DNA from: a bacterium
GTDB lineage: Bacteria; Patescibacteriota; Minisyncoccia; RBG-13-40-8-A
Reading direction: 5' to 3'
Assembly: GCA_030692145.1 (NCBI GenBank)
Contig: JAUYCU010000078.1
Coordinates: forward strand, 1 to 5,829
DNA length: 5,829 nt
The number at the start of each line of letters is the position of its first letter. Within the stretch, counting starts at the first letter, position 1. A program made the translations under genes and the position numbers. Shown piece after piece: positions 1 to 4,852 of this stretch. The notes beneath the pieces were generated by a model, which saw only the letters and a list, made by a program, of their open reading frames with translations, was not told the origin of the DNA and did not search any database.

Positions 1-193
1 GCCCCACCATTTCAAGAACGGCGAAACCTAAAACATAAGCTAAAATCGGTCCTTTCATAAAGTTAGCTAGTTTTCCGAAAAGAAAATCTTTCCTAACGAT
101 ACTCGCTATGATTCCCAAAACAACATCGACCGCTATCATAATCACGATGACTTGCATTTGTAGGGTTCCAAATAAAGCAATGAGTTCTGACAT
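1..193 (-). CDS. Holin-like small membrane protein, N-terminal part (cut by window edge)
   Basis: An open frame begins at the ATG at 193-191 and runs off the left edge, giving 64 residues without a stop. It starts MSELIALFGTLQMQ, followed by a hydrophobic segment at about residues 13-33 that contains VDVVLGIIASIVRKDF. After a short basic stretch (KLANFMKG, 42-49), a second hydrophobic segment starts at about 50. A first helix with an acidic residue, then 'LGIIA', then a charged loop before a second helix is the pattern of phage-holin-type small membrane proteins found on many bacterial chromosomes. This rests on the motif pattern alone, and the C-terminal half is not visible. It lies 158 bases downstream of the main cluster, separated by palindromes, so it may be a separate transcription unit. 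Only a few bases lie between the palindromes and the ATG, and no Shine-Dalgarno motif is seen. It is too short and truncated to assign a role; the coding call is better supported than the family. Confidence 0.6.
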   Translation of the reverse strand, partial: MSELIALFGTLQMQVIVIMIAVDVVLGIIASIVRKDFLFGKLANFMKGPILAYVLGFAVLEMVG

Positions 194-200
194 GTTTTTA

Positions 201-250
201 ATGCTTCGACTCTGCTCAGCATTAACCCTGAGTTTTGCCGAAGGGTTAAT
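201..250. repeat. Twin-hairpin palindromic element (copy C)
   Basis: Hairpin 1 has stem ATGCT (201-205) paired with AGCAT (218-222) around the 12-base loop TCGACTCTGCTC. Hairpin 2 has stem ATTAACCCT (221-229) paired with AGGGTTAAT (242-250) around the 12-base loop GAGTTTTGCCGA. The two hairpins share the bases AT at 221-222. The element has the same plan, with similar loops but different stems, as the copy at 2346-2393 inside the coiled-coil gene. It lies directly before the start of the holin-like gene. Confidence 0.75.
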
Positions 251-259
251 TCATTTTAC

Positions 260-321
260 CCCGCACCAGAGCAAAGCTCGGTGCGGGACTAGTCCTGAAC
301 CGAACTTCGTTCTGGTTCAGG
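260..321. repeat. Twin-hairpin palindromic element with ACTAGTCC spacer (copy A)
   Basis: Hairpin 1 pairs CCCGCACC (260-267) with GGTGCGGG (280-287), with an inner GAGC/GCTC stem. The linker ACTAGTCC (288-295) follows. Hairpin 2 pairs CCTGAACC (294-301) with GGTTCAGG (314-321) around the loop GAACTTCGTTCT. The copy at 2692-2761 inside cdc48 has identical outer hairpin-1 arms and an identical spacer. Its hairpin-2 stem differs at two positions, with matching changes in both arms. The element is clearly more GC-rich than its surroundings, which suggests a dispersed repeat. Confidence 0.8.
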
Positions 322-351
322 GATTTTATTATTCAATTTCGACCTTTTGAT

Positions 352-552
352 TTATTTCTCTTTAATTTCCTTTTTTCTCCAACCAAATCTTTCTTCCCAG
401 AAAAAGCCCTCCTTTTTTTTGAGAATTATCTTCAGTCCTATCACGACTAAAATCACTGGCCAAATAACGTCCCAAGCCGCTCCTGAAATATATCCCAAGT
501 TCTTTAGCAAAAAAACTACTCCTGTGATTGATAAAATTAAACCTAAAAACAT
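352..552 (-). CDS. LiaF/DUF5668-like two-helix membrane protein
   Basis: This 66-residue protein has two predicted transmembrane helices, at about residues 2-17 (LGLILSITGVVFLL) and 26-44 (AAWDVIWPVILVVIGLKIIL). The NLGYI turn between them and the WDVIWPVILVVIGL motif are characteristic of the LiaI/LiaF transmembrane region (DUF5668 type), small proteins often linked to envelope-stress sensing. A basic, aromatic tail (EGFFWEERFGWRKKEIKEK) follows, probably cytoplasmic and membrane-proximal. I chose the ATG at 552-550 because it lies 4 bases after the stop of the actin-like gene and the helix begins there. An upstream in-frame ATG at 594 would add 14 non-hydrophobic residues lying wholly within the preceding gene. 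No clear Shine-Dalgarno motif is seen, so translation may depend on coupling. The function is not known from the sequence. It is probably the last gene of the operon and may anchor or sense the membrane for it. Confidence 0.72.
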   Translation of the reverse strand: MFLGLILSITGVVFLLKNLGYISGAAWDVIWPVILVVIGLKIILKKKEGFFWEERFGWRKKEIKEK

Positions 553-556
553 AAAT

Positions 557-1591
557 TTAACTGCCTTGCCCTTCCCTATCGGCAATAGCAGCAATTAATG
601 CTCCCTTGGCTGTTGTGTAAAGAGGATGAGGAGCTAATCTCGCCTCTCTCACTTCTACGGGAAAATCGGTCCTTTCCAATATCCCTTTAAATCTTTCTAA
701 AAAACCTGGAGGACTGGCCGTCCCTCCAGAAATAACTATTGGGATCGGCTTTTCAAGTTGGGGAATTCTGGGACTATTCGTAATCTCTTTTTTGATTTCA
801 TCCAAAACATATTGAATCAAGTGGTTATAATAGATTGAAAGGGCTTGTTCAATTCTGGTCATTTGGCTTTCGGGTTTTTTCAGATTCAAAGAGGTTTCCT
901 TGAAAGTAGTGATTTTACTTACTGGCTCGTTAGTAACCCTGGCCACTTGCTCGTCAATCCAATCTCCGGCTCTAGCCACACTAAAAGAAAATACTGGCGT
1001 GGCCATAATGGCTAAACAAACATTAGCCATTCCTCCACCAAACGATATCCCCATTCCGGTAAAATTATCTTCAACTAACTCAGAAAAAACTATTGTCAAA
1101 CCCTCATTAATCGGCTTTGATCGATAGCCCCATTTCTCCAGAAATCCTTTTATTATATTTTCGTGATAAATAGTGTCGAAATTGGCATCTACCGGCATAC
1201 CCGGAATGGAATAATAGCAAAGTTCGTCTTTTTTAGAAGGCGATCCTAAAACGCTTTTTATTATCATTTCTACTATTGGCAGGGCTTCGGGTTCTTCTGG
1301 GCTTAAAACCCCATTTTTCATGGGTCTTCGAGTATTTTTGGCAAAAACATTCGCAAATTTTATGGCATCGTCTCCTACGACATAAAGTTTATCTTTGCTC
1401 TGGACATACTTTACATTACTTTTTTCCAATATCCCTCGGGTAAATTCAGAGTATTCTATATCGAAAAAGGCATTTCGCTGAGTCCTGAAAGCTACTTGAG
1501 AACCTCTCTTTTGGGCGCAATAAATAAAGGCGGTGCCGATGTCTAAGCCTTTTCCCGCCTCAACTGGATTTGATTTTTCGTCTTTTGACAT
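557..1591 (-). CDS. Actin/Hsp70-superfamily ATPase (MreB/FtsA/ParM-like fold), uncharacterised family
   Basis: This 344-residue soluble protein shows the ordered motifs of the actin/Hsp70 nucleotide-binding fold. Phosphate-1 is GLDIGTA at 15-21 (Asp17). A connect-1-like segment, INEGLTIVFSE, is at 161-171. Phosphate-2 is GISFGGGMANV at 181-191. The adenosine motif is VISGGTASPPGF at 286-297, and a connect-2-like TTAKGALIAA is at 326-335. Ser183 stands where MreB, FtsA and Hsp70 usually carry Asp in phosphate-2. The length matches MreB or ParM and is too short for Hsp70, which carries an extra substrate domain. No N-terminal amphipathic helix or transmembrane segment is obvious, so it is probably cytoplasmic. 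Distinctive stretches (RRPMKNGVLSPEEPEA at 88-103, FSFSVARAGDWIDEQVA at 201-217) resemble an uncharacterised prokaryotic actin-like family I recall with SFG-G-GM in phosphate-2; this is unverified. The first 32 bases overlap the end of the upstream winged-helix gene. It may polymerise or act as an ATP-driven regulator of the cluster's machinery. It is not convincingly MreB itself. Confidence 0.82.
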   Translation of the reverse strand: MSKDEKSNPVEAGKGLDIGTAFIYCAQKRGSQVAFRTQRNAFFDIEYSEFTRGILEKSNVKYVQSKDKLYVVGDDAIKFANVFAKNTRRPMKNGVLSPEEPEALPIVEMIIKSVLGSPSKKDELCYYSIPGMPVDANFDTIYHENIIKGFLEKWGYRSKPINEGLTIVFSELVEDNFTGMGISFGGGMANVCLAIMATPVFSFSVARAGDWIDEQVARVTNEPVSKITTFKETSLNLKKPESQMTRIEQALSIYYNHLIQYVLDEIKKEITNSPRIPQLEKPIPIVISGGTASPPGFLERFKGILERTDFPVEVREARLAPHPLYTTAKGALIAAIADREGQGS

Positions 1592-2069
1592 GTTTTTTTC
1601 TTTTTAGGTGCCTACCCTTGGTAGGAGGGTGGCGGGTGGGTTGTAGTCTTTTTCTTCTTTTTCGACCTTTAGCGGAAAAGGTTGAAGCTTTTAAAAAGGA
1701 TATTGTTTTTTCAATCATTTTTCCCAATCTCAATCTCTTTTCTTCAACCGGGATTTCTTTGCCTTTTGGCAGCCTTACTTTTAACAATCCCTTAGACCAG
1801 GGCAAAATTATCTTTCTTAATCCTTTGTCTTCTTTTAAAATTTTGGGCTTAAATATTCCCAGCAATTTCAGCTCTTTTTTCCCCTTAGCAGTAATTCTAT
1901 ACCAATCGGGTTTTTTTCTAACCGGCTTAATTTGTTTCTTCTTAATCAAACAATTACAAAGGTAACGAATGTAATCTAATCCAAGTCCAGTTTGGCCAGA
2001 GATTAATTTGGCCGAAGCCTTTTTTTCATTTCCCCAAATCTTTTTTAGGATTTCTAATTCACTGCCCAT
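1560..2069 (-). CDS. Winged-helix protein with long basic C-terminal tail
   Basis: The 169-residue protein has an N-terminal winged helix (about 1-70) clearly related to the first protein of the cluster. Both carry EL..L..IW near the start, then AS..I, G..(L/I)DY.R.LC..L and a basic K(A/S)KGK end. Here the motifs fall at 4-12, 19-23, 28-41 and 61-64. A middle region (about 72-128) contains GLRKIILPWSKGLLKVRLPKG. The tail from about 134 is extremely rich in Arg and Lys (GRKRRKR, LKRKKHVKRRKIKSS), typical of nucleic-acid binding or of a charge-driven partner interaction. Part of the tail is encoded by a small palindrome and C-rich repeat (residues about 142-154). The start at 2069 lies 1 base after the upstream stop, so translation is probably coupled. 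The last 32 bases overlap the actin-like gene. It could be a cluster regulator or an architectural DNA-binding protein; the target is not visible. Confidence 0.75.
   Translation of the reverse strand: MGSELEILKKIWGNEKKASAKLISGQTGLGLDYIRYLCNCLIKKKQIKPVRKKPDWYRITAKGKKELKLLGIFKPKILKEDKGLRKIILPWSKGLLKVRLPKGKEIPVEEKRLRLGKMIEKTISFLKASTFSAKGRKRRKRLQPTRHPPTKGRHLKRKKHVKRRKIKSS
1611..1625. repeat. Small palindrome in the 3' end of the winged-helix gene
   Basis: CCTACC (1611-1616) pairs with GGTAGG (1620-1625) around the loop CTT, and a G-rich stretch (to about 1645) follows on the plus strand. The local composition is unlike the surrounding A/T-rich coding DNA. In the coding direction it specifies the PTRHPPTKGRH part of the basic tail. 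It could be another in-frame repeat insertion, but with only one copy in the window this is tentative. Confidence 0.4.
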
Positions 2070-2070
2070 T

Positions 2071-2649
2071 TTAGAATTTAATATTTTCTTTTAAGTTTTC
2101 GAAGCTTTTTTTAATTTTATCTGGAAAATCATTCTCTTTCCCCGCGGAAGCCAATTGCTGATTTAACTCTTTTCTCCTTCTTTCTATTGTTTTTATTATT
2201 TCAATTCTCTGGCAAATTTTTGATTTTAAATTGTTCATTTCTTGAAGGATTTTTTCCAGTTTCATTTTTTCTTGAATTAAATCTGGCAAAGCAGTCCCGG
2301 CAGTTTTCATTTCTCCTTTTTGAGGAGCAAAGTTAGGAGTTTTTTCGTCCCTCGATTCCACTCGGGACGACCCAGAGTTTATCGAAGGGTCGTTTTCTTT
2401 CAGATCCCGACTTTGTCGAGGATGCTCGATGAAATCGGCATTTTCTTTTCTCAACTCTTCTGCCCCATTAGAGGTTTGTTCTCTTTGCCCCGTTAGAGGT
2501 CTGTTTTCTTTGTGGTTCCAATTTGATTTGGGAACCTCTAACGGGGTTTGCGCTTCTACCGCGCCCCGTTGACCTTTAACGGGGTTTACCCCTGTTTTAT
2601 TTAATTCTTCCGCCGCCGCCTTCAAATTTTCTATTGATGGTCCAGTCAT
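2071..2649 (-). CDS. Coiled-coil protein with repeat-derived disordered N-terminal half
   Basis: This 192-residue protein is not recognised as a known family. Residues 1-20 (MTGPSIENLKAAAEELNKTG) may form a short helix. Residues about 22-102 are polar, rich in Pro, Gly, Asn, Arg and Glu, and probably disordered. They are largely encoded by palindromes and repeats: inverted CCCCGTT units, a 25-base tandem duplication and two twin-hairpin-type elements. Residues about 122-168 have heptad-like hydrophobic spacing (LPDLIQEKMKLEKILQEM onward) and probably form a coiled coil. The acidic/basic helical end is FPDKIKKSFENLKENIKF. The ATG overlaps the cdc48 stop (ATGA, 2649-2646), and the stop lies 1 base before the next start, so translation is probably coupled at both ends. 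A partner or adaptor for the CDC48 ATPase, or an oligomerising accessory protein, fits the context but is inference. No transmembrane segment or signal peptide is seen. Confidence 0.7.
   Translation of the reverse strand: MTGPSIENLKAAAEELNKTGVNPVKGQRGAVEAQTPLEVPKSNWNHKENRPLTGQREQTSNGAEELRKENADFIEHPRQSRDLKENDPSINSGSSRVESRDEKTPNFAPQKGEMKTAGTALPDLIQEKMKLEKILQEMNNLKSKICQRIEIIKTIERRRKELNQQLASAGKENDFPDKIKKSFENLKENIKF
2346..2393. repeat. Twin-hairpin palindromic element inside the coiled-coil gene (copy D)
   Basis: Hairpin 1 pairs CGTCCC (2346-2351) with GGGACG (2364-2369) around TCGATTCCACTC, which matches the hairpin-1 loop of the 201-250 copy at 9 of 12 bases. Hairpin 2 pairs ACGACCC (2367-2373) with GGGTCGT (2387-2393) around AGAGTTTATCGAA, similar to that copy's second loop. 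The element is read in frame as residues about 86-102 (DPSINSGSSRVESRDEK) and contains no stop on the coding strand. Confidence 0.75.
2404..2437. repeat. Palindromic element inside the coiled-coil gene (copy E)
   Basis: ATCC-CGAC (2404-2411) pairs with GTCG-a-GGAT (2415-2423) around TTT, forming an 8-bp stem with one bulge. A smaller CGAT/ATCG hairpin follows at 2427-2437. The loop-side sequence CGACTTTGTCGA is related in style to the twin-hairpin loops (TCGA, CTC, GAGT cores). It encodes residues about 71-82 of the coiled-coil protein in frame. Confidence 0.55.
2463..2512. repeat. Tandem 25-base duplication in the coiled-coil gene
   Basis: Unit 1 (2463-2487, starting CCCCATTAGAGGTTTG) and unit 2 (2488-2512, starting CCCCGTTAGAGGTCTG) lie head to tail and differ at 3 of 25 positions. 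Because 25 is not a multiple of 3, the two units are read in different frames, giving KENRPLTG from one and REQTSNG from the other. The 13-base core CCCCGTTAGAGGT also appears inverted at 2534-2546 and, degenerate, at 2572-2584. Confidence 0.8.
2514..2584. repeat. Inverted-repeat cluster (CCCCGTT/AACGGGG and GGTTCC/GGAACC)
   Basis: GGTTCC (2514-2519) pairs with GGAACC (2531-2536). ACCTCTAACGGGG (2534-2546) is the exact reverse complement of the core at 2488-2500. CCCCGTT (2564-2570) pairs with AACGGGG (2578-2584) around a 7-base loop. All of it is translated as part of the N-terminal disordered region (residues about 22-46) of the coiled-coil protein. With the tandem repeat on its left, it forms a nested palindrome of about 120 bases. 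Confidence 0.7.
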
Positions 2650-4841
2650 TTTTCCATCGCCATTTTAAAATGTTTAGCAGTGATTTTAAACCCCGCACCA
2701 GTCCCGCTTTCAGCGGGACGGTGCGGGACTAGTCCAGCACCGTGCTTTGCTCTGGTGCTGGGTGTTTTGTCGTCTTTGGCAGAAGGATTACTTAGAGCCA
2801 CAAATTCTCTGATTGCTAACATTGGGGCTTTCTTACAAATTGCTTCGATGTCAGAACCCACCAATCCTTCGGTTTCTTTAGCCAAATTCTTTAAATTCAC
2901 ATCTTTAGCCAAAGGTTTCCCCCTAGTATGAATTGTAAATATCTCTTCCCTTGTTTTCTCATCGGGTTTTGGGAGCTCTAAAAGGAAATCGAATCTCCCG
3001 GCTCGTAAAAGGGCGGGGTCAACTAAATCCAACCTGTTAGTTGTTCCAATCACCACCACTCCTTTTAATTCTTCTAATCCATCCATTTCTGACAGAAACT
3101 GACCAACCACTCTTTGGCTCACTCCCGAAGAATCTTCAATGTTTCTATTTGGAACCAAACTTTCAATTTCGTCAAAAAGTAGAATGCAAGGTGAAGCCTG
3201 GCGAGCCTTTTTGAACACCTCCCTCACTCCTTTTTCTGATTCGCCAATATACTTGGATAAAAGTTGGGGGCCTTTCACTGAAATAAAATTTACCCCGCAT
3301 TGGGAAGCCACCGCTTTTGCCAATAAAGTTTTTCCTGATCCCGGAGGCCCGTAAAGTAATATTCCCTTGGGTGGTTTAGTTTTGGCTTTTTCAAAAAGCC
3401 CTGGGTATTTCAATGGCCACTCAATGGTTTCTTTCAAAATCTCCTTTACCTCTTCCAGCCCGCCGACATCCTCCCATTTAACATTGGGAATTTCTGTAAA
3501 TACCTCTCTTAAAGCCGAGGGTTCGACTTCTTTCAGAGCTTCGCGGAAATGATCCATAGCAACTTCAAGTTCCAAAAGTCTTTTATAAGGAATGTATTCT
3601 TTTTCAAACTCAATCTCTGGCATTATTTCTCGCAAGGCGGACATTGCCGCCTCTCTACATAGGGCTTCCAAATCTGCGCCGACAAATCCGTGAGTAACTT
3701 CAGCCAATTTATCTAAATCAACATCTTTGGCTAAGGGCATCCCTCGGGTATGAATTTCCAAAATCTTCTTTCTTCCATTTTTATCTGGAATTGGAATTGA
3801 AATTTCTCGATCAAATCGGCCGGGTCTTCGCAGGGCGGGATCTAAGGTATTTGGAATATTCGTAATCCCAATTACGACCAAATCTCCACGTGCTTCTAAG
3901 CCATCCATTAGAGCAAGCAACTGCGCCACTACCCTCCTCTCTACCTGTTTTTCTCCACCCATTTCTTCTCTTTTCGGCGCAATGGCATCAATTTCATCTA
4001 TTACTAAAATAGCTGGGGCATTAGATTCTGCTTCTTCAAACACTTCCCGAAGACGACCCTCAGATTCACCATAAAATTTTCCTATAATTTCCGGACCCGA
4101 AATCGAGGTAAAATAAGCATCGGTCTCATTGGCAACCGCTTTGGCAATTAAAGTTTTCCCGCAGCCCGGCGGGCCGTGAAGTAAAACTCCCTTGGGAGCT
4201 GAAATTCCTAATCTTTCAAAGACCTCAGGATATTTTAAAGGAAGCTCAATCATCTCTCTGATTTTGCCAATTTCCTTTTTAAGTCCGCCAATATCTTCAT
4301 AAGTCATCCCCACTCCTTGTTTTTCTTTTGCCTGACCCTTAATTTTTATTAAGGTCTCAGGCGTAATTATCACTGCTCCTTGGGGATCGGTATCTTCCAC
4401 TAAAAAATCCTGAGCTTTTGTCCCAAAAAGGGTCACCCTTATTTTGTCATTTTTAATAACCGGCGTGCCGTCTAAAAGCTTGGCTAAATATTCTCTATCC
4501 TCTTCGGTTGGTAAAGAACTGGTTAAGGTTAGCGGTGAAAGAACTACTGTTTCCGCTTGATTAAAAGCTACTTTCTGAATCTTTACTTTCTCATCCAAAC
4601 TAAGCTGGGCATTTTCTCTCGTTATTCCATCAATTTGGATAATTCCTTTCTCTCGGTCTTCTGGAAAAGTGGGCATAAGCTTTATCACCGTCTTCTTTTT
4701 ACCAACCACTTGAGCAACGTCTCCTAAATCTAAACCAAGGTTTTTTAATTGCTCGGGATCTATTCTGCCAATCCCTCTTCCTACATCTTTACTTAGAGCT
4801 TCAGCTACTTTTAGCGTTAAACCTTGATTAGTGGAAACCAT
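2646..4841 (-). CDS. cdc48: CDC48/p97/VAT-type AAA+ ATPase (two AAA modules)
   Basis: This 731-residue protein uses ATP to unfold or remodel proteins and extract them from complexes, as a cytoplasmic hexamer. The N-domain is a CDC48-type double-psi barrel (about 8-90, with LTLKVAEALSKDVGRGIGRI) followed by a CDC48_2-like part (about 100-168). D1 has Walker A GPPGCGKT 223-230, Walker B LVIDEID 279-285, sensor Asn328 and Arg fingers in LRRPGRFD 337-344. D2 has Walker A GPPGSGKT 498-505, Walker B ILLFDEIE 553-560, sensor Asn602 and Arg fingers in LLRAGRFD 611-618. Both modules therefore look catalytically competent. Aromatic pore loops in both rings (KFYGES 255-260, KYIGESE 530-536) resemble archaeal VAT rather than eukaryotic p97 D1. 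Residues about 694-717 in the C-terminal part of D2 are encoded by a palindromic element, inserted before the final KITAKHFKMAMEK helix. The start at 4841 is 11 bases after the Hsp20 stop. The stop overlaps the next ATG. The family assignment is secure. Confidence 0.97.
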   Translation of the reverse strand: MVSTNQGLTLKVAEALSKDVGRGIGRIDPEQLKNLGLDLGDVAQVVGKKKTVIKLMPTFPEDREKGIIQIDGITRENAQLSLDEKVKIQKVAFNQAETVVLSPLTLTSSLPTEEDREYLAKLLDGTPVIKNDKIRVTLFGTKAQDFLVEDTDPQGAVIITPETLIKIKGQAKEKQGVGMTYEDIGGLKKEIGKIREMIELPLKYPEVFERLGISAPKGVLLHGPPGCGKTLIAKAVANETDAYFTSISGPEIIGKFYGESEGRLREVFEEAESNAPAILVIDEIDAIAPKREEMGGEKQVERRVVAQLLALMDGLEARGDLVVIGITNIPNTLDPALRRPGRFDREISIPIPDKNGRKKILEIHTRGMPLAKDVDLDKLAEVTHGFVGADLEALCREAAMSALREIMPEIEFEKEYIPYKRLLELEVAMDHFREALKEVEPSALREVFTEIPNVKWEDVGGLEEVKEILKETIEWPLKYPGLFEKAKTKPPKGILLYGPPGSGKTLLAKAVASQCGVNFISVKGPQLLSKYIGESEKGVREVFKKARQASPCILLFDEIESLVPNRNIEDSSGVSQRVVGQFLSEMDGLEELKGVVVIGTTNRLDLVDPALLRAGRFDFLLELPKPDEKTREEIFTIHTRGKPLAKDVNLKNLAKETEGLVGSDIEAICKKAPMLAIREFVALSNPSAKDDKTPSTRAKHGAGLVPHRPAESGTGAGFKITAKHFKMAMEK
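2692..2761. repeat. Twin-hairpin palindromic element inside cdc48 (copy B)
   Basis: CCCGCACC (2692-2699) pairs with GGTGCGGG (2720-2727). Inside it, GTCCCGCT (2701-2708) pairs with AGCGGGAC (2712-2719), giving a 16-bp stem with a single bulged A and a TTC loop. The spacer ACTAGTCC (2728-2735) is identical to the intergenic copy at 260-321. Hairpin 2 pairs CCAGCACC (2734-2741) with GGTGCTGG (2754-2761) around GTGCTTTGCTCT. In cdc48 it encodes residues 694-717 in frame (PSTRAKHGAG, then LVPHRPAESG), just before the last helix of D2. Confidence 0.85.
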
Positions 4842-4852
4842 AAAAGTCGAGA

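Larger units (their letters stand above)
194..351. other. Palindrome-rich intergenic region
   Basis: These 158 bases separate the LiaF-like gene from the holin-like gene. Most of the stretch is filled by two twin-hairpin elements (201-250 and 260-321), leaving about 30 AT-rich bases next to the LiaF-like stop. I see no confident sigma-70-type promoter and no hairpin followed by a T-run in the minus-strand direction, so a canonical intrinsic terminator cannot be claimed. The hairpins could still end or stabilise the upstream transcript. A plus-strand reading frame crosses this region but looks like a chance frame. Confidence 0.6.

Noticed and set aside
260..321. Twin hairpin as a rho-independent terminator of the operon
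   Set aside because: In the direction of transcription no T-run follows either hairpin, and a copy of the same element lies inside the cdc48 coding sequence, where termination would be harmful.
553..594. Earlier in-frame start (594) for the LiaF-like protein
   Set aside because: It would add 14 residues before the first transmembrane helix, all inside the actin-like gene. The ATG at 552, just after that gene's stop, fits the spacing used in this operon.
108..598. Two plus-strand open frames across the intergenic region and the LiaF-like gene
   Set aside because: They cross the palindromes and lie antisense to the membrane-protein genes. Their products show no family features.
1570..1965. 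Plus-strand open frame of 131 codons opposite the second winged-helix gene
   Set aside because: It is fully antisense to a gene with a recognisable domain and paralog. Its product is low-complexity Phe/Leu-rich, as expected from the complement of Lys-rich codons.
2463..2584. Repeat cluster as a CRISPR array
   Set aside because: The repeats are directly tandem or inverted, with no uniform spacers, and lie within an open reading frame.
1560..2648. Alternative genetic code with TGA as Gly (Gracilibacteria/SR1)
   Set aside because: TGA ends cdc48 and the second winged-helix gene exactly where the protein families or neighbouring starts predict, and no gene needs TGA readthrough.
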